Source: Nocardia colli (lineage in GTDB: Bacteria; Actinomycetota; Actinomycetes; Mycobacteriales; Mycobacteriaceae). Taken from it: a stretch of DNA of 64,000 nucleotides. Below, piece by piece: positions 33,930 to 43,413 of this stretch (within the stretch, counting starts at the first letter, position 1; each line of letters opens with the position of its first letter). The position numbers and the translations under genes are program-made. The notes beneath the pieces were generated by a model that was not told the DNA's origin, did no database searches, and saw only the letters and a list, made by a program, of their open reading frames with translations. The stretch is from assembly GCF_008704205.1 (NCBI RefSeq), contig NZ_VXLC01000004.1, positions 930,001 to 994,000 on the forward strand. The letters are read 5' to 3'.

Positions 33930-34631
33930 CTAGTGCTGAGTCCAGTCGGGTTGGGTGAAGTGGGCTACGCGGGCGGCCGCATGATCCAGCCCGAGTAGTA
34001 CGACCGCGCGGAACTGCCAGAGCAGCGCACCGGTGGGGGCATGGATGGTCATGCCCTCGCCGAGGCGCATCTGAAGCAGGCCAACGCTTTCCGGCACGGA
34101 CGCCGCGCTGTTGCGGAGTTCGGGTTGCTTGACCGCCTCGTGCGGCGCGACCCAGTGCGGGACATCGTCGGCGGCCAGCCGGGCGAGCGGCACCAGGTGC
34201 ACCGAGTGCACCTCGTCCGGGCTCGGCTTCAGCTCGGCGGTATCGGGGAGCGCCGCCACGAACGGGGTGATCGCGAAACCCGATGCCGCGGGGAAGTCGT
34301 CGAGCCGGCCGAGGAGGTCGGCGGGCGCGGCGGTCAGGCCGAGTTCCTCGTGCAGTTCGCGTACTACGGCCTGCTCCGCGGTCTCGCCCTCGTCCAGCCT
34401 GCCGCCGGGCAATCCCCACTGACCGGCATTGCGTCCACGGTAGGCCCGCCGGATGACGACCACCGACGGCGTGCCGTCGTCCTCCGCGACGACGCACAGC
34501 AGCACCGCGGCCCGGCGCAGGCCCGGTGTGTCCGGGACCTCGGTATGCGGGAATTCACGCAGCCGAGTGCGCGCCAGGCCGCGGAATTCGTCCACGGTCG
34601 CGGGTGCCAGCGGTCCGTTGGTGGAGCTCAT
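33930..34631 (-). CDS. NUDIX hydrolase (CoA/NAD pyrophosphatase-like)
   Basis: 233 residues. The Nudix box is complete (GGRLDEGETAEQ, then VVRELHEELGL), positioned at about residue 74. NUDIX enzymes cleave nucleoside diphosphates linked to another group, here in a form resembling NudL-like proteins. The start at 34631 follows GAGGC; an upstream GTG at 34649 would add six residues. It converges on the phosphoesterase fusion with 11 bases between. Substrate not determined by sequence. Confidence 0.85.
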   Translation of the reverse strand: MSSTNGPLAPATVDEFRGLARTRLREFPHTEVPDTPGLRRAAVLLCVVAEDDGTPSVVVIRRAYRGRNAGQWGLPGGRLDEGETAEQAVVRELHEELGLTAAPADLLGRLDDFPAASGFAITPFVAALPDTAELKPSPDEVHSVHLVPLARLAADDVPHWVAPHEAVKQPELRNSAASVPESVGLLQMRLGEGMTIHAPTGALLWQFRAVVLLGLDHAAARVAHFTQPDWTQH

Positions 34632-34659
34632 GCCTCGATCTTGCCCCACGCGCCGGCGG

Positions 34660-35517
34660 CTACATCTTGGCGTATCGGGCCATGACGAAGCTGTAGAGAC
34701 CGTAGGTGATGATGCCCAGACCCGCTACGACCAGCAGGATCACGCCATACGGTTGCGCGCCAAGGGTTTTCAACGCGCCGTCGAGGCCGGCGGCCTTGCC
34801 CGGCTCGGCCTTGCCGACCGCGAGGATCACCAGCAACCCGATGGCCCCGACCGCGAGCCCCTTCGCGATATACCCGGTCGTGCCCAGCCGGCGCACGAGG
34901 GCAGTGGTGTTGCCCTCGAGATCCTTGACGAACTTGCGGCTGATGCCCTTGTAGACGTGATATCCGCCGACGCCGATGATGATCAGCCCGGCCACGACCA
35001 GCGCGACCTTGCCCGCCGTGTTCTGCATCAACCGACCGGTGATCCCGGTGCTCTGCTCGCTACTCGATTTGCCCGCCCCACGGGCGAACCCGAACGCCGA
35101 CACCGCGAACGAAAAATAGATCACCGCCAGCGCGAACGCCTTCACCCGGTGAAACGCCTCCGACTTCTTGCTGTCCTTCTCCGGCTTGGACGCACTCCCG
35201 AACGCCGCCTCCGCCAGCCGCCACAACCCCATCAGGACGAACGCCACCACCCCCGCCCACATGAGCACGATGCCACCCGGCTTACTCGCCAATTCCCCCA
35301 GCGCGCCGGATTGATCGGCATTGCCGCCCGACCCACCGAGCGCGATCCGGATGGCGATATACCCGACGAATAGATGCACGATCCCGGTCATCACGAACCC
35401 GGCGCGGGCAAATCGCTCGAAAATCTCGTGCTGCGCAAACCGCTCGGCGGTGGACGAGTTCCCACCCCCGCCCTGCCGGCCACGAGACCGATTCGTCCCA
35501 GTCGACAACCCACTCAT
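34660..35517 (-). CDS. DUF1206 integral membrane protein
   Basis: 285 residues with six membrane helices arranged as three similar two-helix units, each carrying a G-rich motif such as FVMTGIVHLFVGYIAIRIAL, and VYKGISRKF after one unit. DUF1206 proteins are common in actinobacteria and of unknown function. The N-terminus (NRSRGRQGGGGNSS) is a soluble, basic, Gly-rich tail. GAGGAC precedes the ATG. 28 bases upstream of the NUDIX gene on the same strand, so possibly co-transcribed. Confidence 0.85.
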   Translation of the reverse strand: MSGLSTGTNRSRGRQGGGGNSSTAERFAQHEIFERFARAGFVMTGIVHLFVGYIAIRIALGGSGGNADQSGALGELASKPGGIVLMWAGVVAFVLMGLWRLAEAAFGSASKPEKDSKKSEAFHRVKAFALAVIYFSFAVSAFGFARGAGKSSSEQSTGITGRLMQNTAGKVALVVAGLIIIGVGGYHVYKGISRKFVKDLEGNTTALVRRLGTTGYIAKGLAVGAIGLLVILAVGKAEPGKAAGLDGALKTLGAQPYGVILLVVAGLGIITYGLYSFVMARYAKM

Positions 35518-35900
35518 CAGACGTCCTCATCTCCGTCGAACCGAACGTCCGGCAGATACCCGGCGAGCCCGGTTCGAAACACCACCCGGCCGACCAGGCC
35601 CCGGCAGCGCAGGCTCGTGGGGCGGTGTCTGTGCTGCGATCGGGCAGCGCCGGCCCGACCGGGGAATTGCGCGTAATGCGAATACTTACGGCTTATTTAT
35701 GTGGTGGTTCTCACCGGTGTCGTTGATATGTGGTTACGGTAGATTAGTTGACGAATACTTGTATTCAGTGGGAGCTCGGGCTTTCCAATCCGGCAGGGAG
35801 ACAACCTGTGCCGGATGCGTTCGGTGGAATCCGTTTATTGGGCGTTCGGCTGCGGACGGACGACGTGATCGATCGCGCGGCCTGGCGCACAGGAGTATTC
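35518..35900. promoter_or_regulatory. Divergent intergenic region with GAATAC palindrome
   Basis: 383 bases between DUF1206 (minus) and the acyltransferase (plus). It has AT-rich patches. GAATACTTGTATTC (35753-35766) is a palindrome of 6-base arms; GAATACTT also occurs near 35679. TTGACG (35748) and TAGATT (35740) are promoter-like, but their pairing is unclear. No gene is seen. Confidence 0.4.
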
Positions 35901-37340
35901 ATGGCAACCATTACTCGGGGCTTTCGGGCCGATCGGAACGACATCGCCCGTAATGGTGGGTCCCCGGCGGCGGGGCCGGTGTATGTCAATCTCACCGACA
36001 AGGCGTTCTTGCGGCTGCATCACGGGTACGGGATGCCGGTTGTCACGCAGACGCTGACGGTGCTCGGTCGCAGACCGGGCGACGATCAGCTGAACGAGAT
36101 GTACGCGCTGTTGAAATCCGGCCCGTTGGCGCGGCGGGTGCACCGCTCGATGGTCCCGTTCGCTCGCGCGCGGTGGGTGCCAGCCGCCGACGCGCTTCCG
36201 CTGTATGTCGCGCCCGCGCCGATCGATGCGGCCGACGCGTTGACCTGGGCGAACGAGCAGGCACAGTATCGGCTCGATCCCGATGCGGGCTTCGGATGGC
36301 GATTGTCCGCGGTAGCAACACATTCCGGTGGCATGGTCGTCTGCTTGACCAAGTCGCACGCGGTCGCCGACGGTCACGCGGGGTTGATGGCCGAGGCCGG
36401 TCTGGTCGATCCGGAACTCGCCACGAACGCCGGCCTCGATGCACAGGTCGGCGCGTGGGAGGAACTCTCCGACGGCTATCACCGCGGCATCGCTATTGCG
36501 CGCCAAGCGTTTACGGAAATGCGACGAGCCGCCCGCGACCCATTGCATCGCGCTGCCGTGCGCACAGCATTGTTCTCCCGCGCACCGGAACCCGCGCCCG
36601 ACCCCAAAGGTTGGCACGAGCAGTCGGCGATCGTCACCTTCGATGCGGCGCAATGGAAATCGGCGGCCGAGCGTGACGGCGGCACGACCAACACGCTGTA
36701 CCTCGCACTGACCGCCGACCTCCTGCGCCGCTGCCCCCTCATCGACAACATCCCGCCGGTACTGACACCCGCCGTCCGTGTCCTCCGCGAACGCGATCAA
36801 CCGGATTCGAACTCCTTCACCAGGGTGCCGATCGTGGTGCAGCGCGACTGGCTGGACAGCCACGACCTCGTCTCCCTGCGCGCGGTCAGCAAGGCGGCCT
36901 TCGCGGCGGTGGCTGCGGTCGGCTCCGGCGTCCTCTCCCAGCCGCGCCAGATGCCGCCCGATCTACTCGACGTGCTGCCCGACGGCGTGGTGCACCGGCT
37001 CCTGGAAACGGTCCCGATCACCGTCGGAATGTGTTCCAACATGGGCGTTCTGGACTCGTTCATCGCCCCGCAGCTCGCCGGATTCGAGCCGTCGCTGCAT
37101 ATGAAGCGCGCCGTGGTGCAGGGCATCGACGTCCCACGCACGGCCAGGCAGCCGGTCGCGCTGGCGACCTGGCTGTCGGAGTCCGACGGCAGAATCCACT
37201 GGGCTCTGGAGAGCCTCAAGCCCGAGATGGCGCACACCGCAGCGGAACTCGCCGACCTCGCGAAGAAAGTCGCCAGATCCTGGGGCCTGCACCCGCTGCA
37301 CATCTACACCGGGGACACGATCCCTACTGGAACAGCTTGA
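35901..37340 (+). CDS. HxxxDG-motif acyltransferase (condensation/WS-DGAT-like fold)
   Basis: 479 residues. The active-site motif is SHAVADGHAG (HxxxDG), at about residue 154, placed as in wax-ester synthases, PapA proteins and NRPS condensation domains, all of which transfer acyl groups with a histidine base. The C-terminal half (VTFDAAQWKS, then NTLYLALTADLL) fits the second CAT-like lobe. AGGAG precedes ATG 35901. The acyl donor and acceptor are not known; lipid or siderophore acylation is possible. It ends 17 bases inside the convergent small gene. Confidence 0.7.
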   Translation: MATITRGFRADRNDIARNGGSPAAGPVYVNLTDKAFLRLHHGYGMPVVTQTLTVLGRRPGDDQLNEMYALLKSGPLARRVHRSMVPFARARWVPAADALPLYVAPAPIDAADALTWANEQAQYRLDPDAGFGWRLSAVATHSGGMVVCLTKSHAVADGHAGLMAEAGLVDPELATNAGLDAQVGAWEELSDGYHRGIAIARQAFTEMRRAARDPLHRAAVRTALFSRAPEPAPDPKGWHEQSAIVTFDAAQWKSAAERDGGTTNTLYLALTADLLRRCPLIDNIPPVLTPAVRVLRERDQPDSNSFTRVPIVVQRDWLDSHDLVSLRAVSKAAFAAVAAVGSGVLSQPRQMPPDLLDVLPDGVVHRLLETVPITVGMCSNMGVLDSFIAPQLAGFEPSLHMKRAVVQGIDVPRTARQPVALATWLSESDGRIHWALESLKPEMAHTAAELADLAKKVARSWGLHPLHIYTGDTIPTGTA

Positions 37341-37461
37341 GCAGGTTCACGATCAGCCGATCGAGCCCATAGGCGAACGGCGCGGCCACCCACAGCCAGG
37401 CGAAGATCAGCAGCGGAATGCGCCGCGGCGGAGCCGGTTCGGCGCTGTCGAGTTCGGTCAT
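37324..37461 (-). CDS. 45-residue single-helix partner of the MFS transporter
   Basis: Encodes MTELDSAEPAPPRR followed by one membrane helix (IPLLIFAWLWVAAPFAYGL) and DRLIVNLLKLFQ. Its ATG overlaps the stop codon of the MFS gene by 4 bases (ATGA), so the two are translationally coupled. Small one-helix proteins with this sequence pattern are encoded next to oxalate/formate-type MFS genes in actinobacteria and are annotated as MFS small subunits. It probably stabilises or regulates the transporter. Confidence 0.8.
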   Translation of the reverse strand: MTELDSAEPAPPRRIPLLIFAWLWVAAPFAYGLDRLIVNLLKLFQ

Positions 37462-38831
37462 GCCGGATTTCCCTCCGTGACGACGGCTTCCGCCGGAACC
37501 TTCCGGTGATACTTCGAGTTGACCGGCCGGATCAGCTCGTTGGCGACGAAACCGAGGCACAGCAACGTGATCATGATGGCGAACGACGCCCCGTACAGTT
37601 CGGGCCCGGTCTTCCCGTGCCGCGCACCGGAATCCGCGATGGCATTGACGATCAACGGTCCCGCGACACCCGCCGCCGACCACGCGGTGAGCAGCCGGCC
37701 GTGGATCGCCCCCACCTGGTAGGTCCCGAACAAATCCTTGAGATACGCCGGAACCGTGGCGAATCCACCGCCGTAGAACGACAGGATCACCATCGCGCCG
37801 AGGATGAACAGCGGCTTGCTGGTCTGCCCGACCGACCACACCATGGCATAGGCGAGCGCGCCGACGCCCAGGTAGATCCGGTACATGTGCTTGCGGCCGA
37901 TCACATCCGACAGCGACGACCAGCCGATTCGCCCGGCCATGTTCGCCGCGGACAGCACCGCGACGAAGCCCGCCGCCGCGGCCGCCGTCACCGGCGTCGA
38001 GGTCTGCTTGAAGAAGTCGATCACCATCGGCGCTGCCTTCTCCAGGATGCCGATGCCCGCGGTCACGTTGAAGCACAACACAATCCACAGCAGCCAGAAC
38101 TGCGGCGTGCGGATCGCGTCATTGGCGGCGACGTCGTGTTCGCTGATCAGCTTCGCGGTATTCGCCTTCGGCACCCAGCCCGCAGGCCGCCAACCGGGCG
38201 GCGGCACCCGCACGAGCAGCACGCCGACCGACATGAACACCGCGTAGACCAACCCCATGACCAGGAAGGTCTCGGCGATGCCGACGTGGTCCTTGCCGAA
38301 GGTGGTGAGCAACTGGGTCGTCCACGGCGAGGCGATCAACGCGCCACCGCCGAAGCCCATGATCGCGAAACCCGTGGCCATGCCCGGCCGGTCGGGGAAC
38401 CAGCGGATCAGCGTGGACACGGGGGAGATGTACCCGATGCCGAGCCCGATCCCGCCGACGAACCCGTAGCCGAACACGATGAGCCAGTAGGCATTCGCGT
38501 ACGCGCCGATCGCCGAGATCAGCAGGCCCGAGGAGAAACACACCAGCGAGACGGTCATCGCCCAGCGCGGTCCGCGGCGCTCGACCAGCGTCCCGCCGAA
38601 GGCGGCGGACAGCCCGAGCATGACGATGGCGATCTGGAAGGGCAGCGCGCTGCCGGTCCCCGAGATGTCCATCGCCTTTTCCAGCGGCGGCTTGAACACG
38701 CTCCACGCGTAGGCCTGCCCGATGGCGAGATGAATGGACAGCGCGGCGGGCGGAACCAGCCAGCGGCTCCAGCCCGGCGGCGCGATCACGCGGGAATATC
38801 CGGTGGTACCGGCATTGGTAACTGCGGTCAT
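37458..38831 (-). CDS. MFS transporter, oxalate:formate antiporter (OFA) type
   Basis: 457 residues with 12 helices. OFA-type features: AALSIHLAIGQAYAWSVFKP in helix 1, FGYGFVGGIGLGIGYISPV, MAGRIGWSSLSDVIGRKH (motif A-like) and YGGGFATVPAYLKDLFG. This family exchanges small organic acids such as oxalate, formate, lactate or acetate. ATG 38831. It is followed by the coupled 45-residue gene. No oxalate-degrading enzyme is near, so the substrate is open. Confidence 0.85.
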   Translation of the reverse strand: MTAVTNAGTTGYSRVIAPPGWSRWLVPPAALSIHLAIGQAYAWSVFKPPLEKAMDISGTGSALPFQIAIVMLGLSAAFGGTLVERRGPRWAMTVSLVCFSSGLLISAIGAYANAYWLIVFGYGFVGGIGLGIGYISPVSTLIRWFPDRPGMATGFAIMGFGGGALIASPWTTQLLTTFGKDHVGIAETFLVMGLVYAVFMSVGVLLVRVPPPGWRPAGWVPKANTAKLISEHDVAANDAIRTPQFWLLWIVLCFNVTAGIGILEKAAPMVIDFFKQTSTPVTAAAAAGFVAVLSAANMAGRIGWSSLSDVIGRKHMYRIYLGVGALAYAMVWSVGQTSKPLFILGAMVILSFYGGGFATVPAYLKDLFGTYQVGAIHGRLLTAWSAAGVAGPLIVNAIADSGARHGKTGPELYGASFAIMITLLCLGFVANELIRPVNSKYHRKVPAEAVVTEGNPA

Positions 38832-39006
38832 GCGGCGCTCTCCACTCTCGCTGTGTGGCGATCATAGGGCGCACGACCCGGTTCTGTGGCAACAACTTTC
38901 ACTCGCCGCTGCCGCACCGGCATCGGTGCTCAACAATCCGTCCGCTACCAGCGGAAACCGCGCCCGTCCGCAGTGCAGGCGAGCCGGGCGCGGTCCGCTC
39001 AGCGGA
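38832..39006. other. Intergenic region between MFS and sphingomyelinase genes
   Basis: 175 bases, both flanking genes on the minus strand. No gene and no terminator hairpin stand out. Confidence 0.3.
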
Positions 39007-39978
39007 TCAGGCGCCGGCGGTCACCGGGTAGTGATCGGACAGGTTGGTGTAGGTGTAGTCCTTGCCCTGGCTGGTCACCGTCCAGGCCGGACAGGTCTCC
39101 TTGATGACCCGGTTCTGCCAGCTCGCGGGCTTGGCGTGCCCCTTGCGGTGCAGGACGTAGTCGAGATCCTCGCGCGGGTCGTTCGGGTAGCGGAAGTTGG
39201 CGATCGAGTTCTCCTTGGTGTCGAAGGAGAACGGGTGCCCGGTGCGGGCGGTCGCGGGTTCGAGGCGGGCGTCGGCCAGCATCGAACCGTATTCGGCACT
39301 GTGCGAGTCGACATTCAGGTCGCCGGCCAGCAGCACCTGTTCGTTCGCCGGGATGCGCTTCGCGGTCAGGAACGCGTCGATCTCTTTGAACTGCAACGAC
39401 CGATCGCGCGCCGCCTCACCGGCGCTGCAGCCCGGATCGGTGGACTGGCTGTGCGTGCCGACCACGTGCACCTTGCTGCCGTTGACCGAGAGGACCGCGT
39501 AGGCGATCCCCTTGTTGGACCACCAGTCCGCGCCGCACGCGTCGGCGAAGATGAACTGCTCCTTGCGGATGATCGGCCACTTGCTGAGGATGGTGACCCC
39601 GCCGTCCTCCGGAGTCAGCGCGCTGTACTTGCCGCCGGTGGCGTCCCAGCCGTCCTTCGAGCGGCCGACGACCGGCGTCTGATTCGGGTACTCCGCTGCG
39701 GCTTTCGCCTTCAGCGCGTCCGAGGCCTCGTTGTCGAACATCTCTTGCAGCACGACGACATCGTTGCCCTTGAAGAAGTCGGTCTTCGCGATTTCGGCGG
39801 CCCGATGGTCCTGTCCCCAGTTGGGATACAGGTTCTTGCTCATCAGGAAAGTGTTGTAGGTCAGCACTTTCAGCTCGGGGGTCGAGGCGGGTGCTGCGGA
39901 GGCCTGCGGGGCACTCACCATGAGGGTGGTGGCGAGTGCGGCGATGATGCTGAGCCGGGTGGGCTTCGGTAGCGGCAT
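39007..39978 (-). CDS. Secreted sphingomyelinase C (sphingomyelin phosphodiesterase)
   Basis: 323 residues with a Sec signal (SIIAALATTLMVSAPQASA, cut at AAPAS). It belongs to the DNase-I/EEP fold: LTYNTFLMSKNLYPNWGQD, VVVLQEMFDN (metal Glu), AGDLNVDSH (metal Asp/Asn) and LSDHYPV (catalytic Asp-His). Bacterial homologues hydrolyse sphingomyelin to ceramide and phosphocholine, may be haemolytic, and act on host membranes. GAGGAAG precedes the ATG. It is a monocistronic gene. A role in host interaction is inferred from the family. Confidence 0.87.
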   Translation of the reverse strand: MPLPKPTRLSIIAALATTLMVSAPQASAAPASTPELKVLTYNTFLMSKNLYPNWGQDHRAAEIAKTDFFKGNDVVVLQEMFDNEASDALKAKAAAEYPNQTPVVGRSKDGWDATGGKYSALTPEDGGVTILSKWPIIRKEQFIFADACGADWWSNKGIAYAVLSVNGSKVHVVGTHSQSTDPGCSAGEAARDRSLQFKEIDAFLTAKRIPANEQVLLAGDLNVDSHSAEYGSMLADARLEPATARTGHPFSFDTKENSIANFRYPNDPREDLDYVLHRKGHAKPASWQNRVIKETCPAWTVTSQGKDYTYTNLSDHYPVTAGA

Positions 39979-40318
39979 TGCACTTCCTCGAATCTCATAG
40001 ATTCCGGATCGGACAGAAGTGATGAGACCAGGCGTCGGTGACGCGTTCATGACGTCGCGATGCACTGAGCGGCACAATAAGTTTGACTGAATTTCTTGTG
40101 CGTGGAACTGGGGAATATCAGCGTTGACGAACGTGGGTATAAGCCGGTAATGCTCAAACAATTTCTTTCGAATGGCGGCCGCTCAGGTAATCGCCGACGG
40201 TGACTCCGTCGAAGCGCCTGCGTTGCCGTGCTTTCCGCCGCTGCCGGGAAAGATTCCGCTGCAATCCTGATCGCCGAGCCCCTGGCGCAAGCCGGTGGCG
40301 GGATGCTTCGATCAGGGG
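39979..40318. other. Divergent intergenic region
   Basis: 340 bases between sphingomyelinase (minus) and the SRPBCC gene (plus). GAATCT/AGATTC (39990-40004) is a small inverted repeat next to the sphingomyelinase start, and CGACGG/CCGTCG near 40205 could be a hairpin. No gene is supported. Confidence 0.4.
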
Positions 40319-40777
40319 ATGACGGACAACATCGAGTCTTCGCGTACCGTGACCGCGAGCCGGGACATCGCGGCAGGCACGGAACAGGTCTTCGAACTGA
40401 TCGCCGATCCGGCCCGGCAGCCGCTCTGGGACGGCAACGAGAATCTGGCGAAAGCCGCGGCGGAGCAACGGGTTCGCGCGGTCGGCGACGTGTTCGTCAT
40501 GACGCTGACCACCGGCGCCGACCGGGACAACCATGTGGTCGAGTTCGAAGAGGGCCGGCGCATCGCCTGGCGGCCGTCCGAGCCGGGGCAGCAGCCGCCC
40601 GGACACCTGTGGCGCTGGGAGGTCGAGCCCATCGACGACACGCACAGCCGGGTCACCCACACCTACGACTGGACGCAGCTGACCGACGAGAAGCGCCTCG
40701 TCCGGGCCCGCGCCACCACGCCGGAGAAGCTGCAGGCATCGCTGGACCGGCTGGCCGAACTCGCCGAACGTCAGTGA
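40319..40777 (+). CDS. SRPBCC (START/polyketide-cyclase-like) protein
   Basis: 152 residues of the helix-grip fold: TASRDIAAGTEQVFELIADP, ARQPLWDG, then VGDVFVMTLTTG and HVVEFEEGRRIAWRP, ending with a C-terminal helix. This superfamily binds hydrophobic ligands or acts as aromatase/cyclase. No catalytic residue set can be assigned. ATG 40319 is taken as the start; GTG 40295 would add eight residues, and neither has a well-spaced ribosome site. Confidence 0.8.
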   Translation: MTDNIESSRTVTASRDIAAGTEQVFELIADPARQPLWDGNENLAKAAAEQRVRAVGDVFVMTLTTGADRDNHVVEFEEGRRIAWRPSEPGQQPPGHLWRWEVEPIDDTHSRVTHTYDWTQLTDEKRLVRARATTPEKLQASLDRLAELAERQ

Positions 40778-40878
40778 ATCCGGCTGCGTGACGTCTCGGG
40801 TCCACGCGGTCTGTCGGTGGTCCGGTCTACCGTGATCGGTGTTGTCAGCGCCTGTTCGGCCAGTAGAGGAGACCCATC

Positions 40879-41433
40879 ATGACAGTGCTGTCGGACCGAC
40901 CGAACACCGCTTTGCTGGTGATCGACGTGCAGAACGGCGTCGTGGGCGAGGCGTATCAGCGTGACGCGGTCGTCGCCACCATCGGCGCCCTGGTCGACAA
41001 GGCGCGCGACCAGGGTGTTCCGGTCGTCTGGATTCAGCACAACTCCGAGGAGCTGGTGCGGGGGAGCGAAGGCTGGGACTATGTTCCGGAGCTGATCCGC
41101 CTGGAATCGGAACCGTTGGTGCAGAAGATGTTCGGCGACTCCTTCGAGGACACCGACCTCGAGGAGGTGCTGGCGAAAGCGGGCATCGGACGGTTGGTCG
41201 TCACCGGGGCCGAGACCGACGCCTGCATCAGGTCCACGATTCACGGCGCGTTCGCCCGCGGCTACGACGTCACGCTCGTCGGTGACGCGCACACCACCTT
41301 CGACAAGAGCGAATGGGGTGCGCCGCCGCCGGAGCAGGTCATCGCACACACCAACCTCTACTGGCGGTTCCAGACCGCGCCCGGCCGCACCGCCGGCGTC
41401 GAGCAGGCCGCGGACGTGGCGTTCAGCGGCTGA
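40879..41433 (+). CDS. Isochorismatase-family cysteine hydrolase
   Basis: 184 residues. The nicotinamidase/isochorismatase fold shows all three catalytic residues: Asp in LLVIDVQNGV, Lys in PLVQKMFGDSF and Cys in GAETDACIRSTIHGA. With no domain attached and no siderophore or NAD genes nearby, the substrate is open: isochorismate, nicotinamide or another amide. AGAGGAGA precedes the ATG. It probably forms its own transcription unit; the SRPBCC gene is 101 bases upstream. Confidence 0.85.
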   Translation: MTVLSDRPNTALLVIDVQNGVVGEAYQRDAVVATIGALVDKARDQGVPVVWIQHNSEELVRGSEGWDYVPELIRLESEPLVQKMFGDSFEDTDLEEVLAKAGIGRLVVTGAETDACIRSTIHGAFARGYDVTLVGDAHTTFDKSEWGAPPPEQVIAHTNLYWRFQTAPGRTAGVEQAADVAFSG

Positions 41434-41439
41434 CTTCGA

Positions 41440-42045
41440 CTATCGGACGCCGGCGAGCGCGGCCTGCGCCACCTCGGTGACGGCCCGCTCGGCCCGGTTC
41501 GCGGCGCCGGGGTGGGTGTAATAGTCGACCCAGAACACGTCGGCGCCGCGGCGCATCACCATCGAACCGTGGGCGGTCCCGCCCGGACCCTCGTCGCTGT
41601 AGACGGCGCAGGCTTTGTCGCCGAGCCCGCTGGCGCCGTGGTACGGACCGGCCGACGCGCTGCCCGCGCACGCCGAGGTCTGGGCGTCGTCCGCCAGATC
41701 CGCTCCGGATTTCCAGCCGATCTGGCCGTAGCGGAGCAGCCGCACATGCAGGTAGCCATAGGTGTCGGAGCCGACCGGGCGGCCGTCCGCGGTGCTGTAG
41801 TCGCACGCCGCATCCGAGCCCGAGGAGTAGCTCGCCTTGGTATCCGGCACGCCGGACGGCACCAGCCGCTCGAACATCGCCGGACCGATGGCCGCGCACA
41901 GATCGGGCGGCGCGGCGGCGGCCGGGTGGGATTGCTCGGATTTGCTCTGAAGTTTCAGGTAGACGGCGAACCCGGCGACGACGAGCACCATGATTGCCAG
42001 CGGCAGCAGGCAACCCCATGGGCGGCGTGGTGTGAACGATGGCAT
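41440..42045 (-). CDS. Hypothetical membrane-anchored protein with DUF3558-like look
   Basis: 201 residues. An N-terminal membrane anchor (GCLLPLAIMVLVVAGFAVYL) follows a basic cap; the rest is exported. Features such as PPDLCAAIGP, a GSDAACDYS segment and CAGSASAGPYHGASGLGDKAC recall small exported proteins with paired cysteines, e.g. the DUF3558 group, but that is weak. Little space separates the likely -10 (TAGGTT) and the ATG, so it may be leaderless. It converges on the isochorismatase-family gene with 6 bases between. Function unknown. Confidence 0.65.
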   Translation of the reverse strand: MPSFTPRRPWGCLLPLAIMVLVVAGFAVYLKLQSKSEQSHPAAAAPPDLCAAIGPAMFERLVPSGVPDTKASYSSGSDAACDYSTADGRPVGSDTYGYLHVRLLRYGQIGWKSGADLADDAQTSACAGSASAGPYHGASGLGDKACAVYSDEGPGGTAHGSMVMRRGADVFWVDYYTHPGAANRAERAVTEVAQAALAGVR

Positions 42046-42247
42046 ATATCCGAACCTAGTAGGTCGATGCCGTGGTAGTCGGGTGGGCCGACGGTGAAGT
42101 CGGCGAGAGCCTGCCGTGCCGTACTTGGAGCAAATCGCCTCGGCCAGCTTTATGTGCCATGAAATAGCTGGTGTGCCAAAGGAATTCGTCACTCGCACGA
42201 TCGCGACAATCCAGCGCCGTGACCCCGGTTGCGGATATCCTCTGACC

Positions 42248-43363
42248 ATGGGTACCTCGGTGGCAGACCCGCATCCGCCCGTGGCCGTGTTCCGAGGACT
42301 GGCGGACGGGGGGACCGTCCCGAAGCTGAACTCGCGCATCCGATCGGAAGCACAGCGGACCGCGCTGACGCTGGCACGAGTGCCGACACATGCCGGTCCG
42401 GGCGAGCGCACCGCCGCACTCCAGCACGCCGCGACCGCGGCCGGTGAGCTGGTCAACGCGCTGTCGGCAGAGGCGGGGCCGATCATCGGTGAGGAGCTAC
42501 CCGCGGAGTCGGTGAGCCAGTCGTTCTTCCGGGTCCGCGAGGTGGATCTGTCCGATCAACAGGCCGCGCTGCACGGACTCCTGGTCGTCTACCGCGGTGT
42601 GCGGGATCTCTGTCGAGCCCCGCTGTCCGGCGCTGATCTGGCGGTGGAGGTCGCGGGCATGCGACAGGCCGCGCTCGACCTCACCGGCGCCACCGAATCC
42701 GACCCGCCATCCGGCGAGACCCTGCCCAGTTCGGCAGCGGTGGAAGAGCTTTCGCAAGAGCGAGAGTGGACCGCGCGCTGGCTCGTCGGGCACCAGGTCC
42801 ACGTCCTGTTCAACATCTGCGCGGCCGTCGCGGTGACCGATGCCGCGCAACACCTACGCGACGGCGCGACCGAGACCGCATTGACCCGGCTCGACCACGC
42901 GACCACCTATGTGCGTGGCTTCCCCGCCGCGATGACCCACGCCAGCACCATTCCGGTGGAGTACTACATGGCCTCGGTCCGCCCGACCATGCAGCCGCCG
43001 GAGGTGTCGATTCCGTTGAGCGGCCGACAACACCGCGGCTACAAGACCTTTCGCGGCGCGATGAAGGATCTGCTCGGCGTGCTGCCGGACACCTTCGCCG
43101 AATTGCACGCCCGCGACCCGGAACTCGCCGAGGCCAGGGACGCGCTGCTCGAAGCCGACCTGGTGGACAGCGAACGCCATGTCACGCTGGCTTATTCGAT
43201 GGTCCGGTTGCGCCGCTCCATCGCACAGCTACCCACCGGCCCCGACAATGCCGTCGGCGAACTCCGCCTGATGCGCCACCGCCGGGCGGCCCAGTACGCC
43301 CCGTTGATCCGCTTCGGCGACCACTACCTCGCCGAGGCCATCTCGACCCGCCGGCACCGCTGA
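42248..43363 (+). CDS. Helical protein resembling heme-dependent aromatic oxygenases (PrnB/SfmD/LmbB2 type)
   Basis: 371 residues, almost all alpha-helical, soluble. The stretch IPVEYYMASVRPTMQPP, then LSGRQHRGYKTFRGAMKD, recalls by position the substrate/heme loop of the IDO/TDO-like superfamily that includes PrnB and the tyrosine hydroxylases LmbB2 and SfmD. A late helix SERHVTLAYSMVRLRR would be a good place for the heme-ligating His. This is recognised by pattern only and is uncertain. No ribosome site precedes ATG 42248. It heads a three-gene set with an Fe/2OG oxygenase and a methyltransferase. Confidence 0.55.
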   Translation: MGTSVADPHPPVAVFRGLADGGTVPKLNSRIRSEAQRTALTLARVPTHAGPGERTAALQHAATAAGELVNALSAEAGPIIGEELPAESVSQSFFRVREVDLSDQQAALHGLLVVYRGVRDLCRAPLSGADLAVEVAGMRQAALDLTGATESDPPSGETLPSSAAVEELSQEREWTARWLVGHQVHVLFNICAAVAVTDAAQHLRDGATETALTRLDHATTYVRGFPAAMTHASTIPVEYYMASVRPTMQPPEVSIPLSGRQHRGYKTFRGAMKDLLGVLPDTFAELHARDPELAEARDALLEADLVDSERHVTLAYSMVRLRRSIAQLPTGPDNAVGELRLMRHRRAAQYAPLIRFGDHYLAEAISTRRHR

Positions 43364-43413
43364 TCGACCGAGAGTGATTCGCCGCCTTTATTTTTCCGAT
43401 CCAGGAGAGCGCG

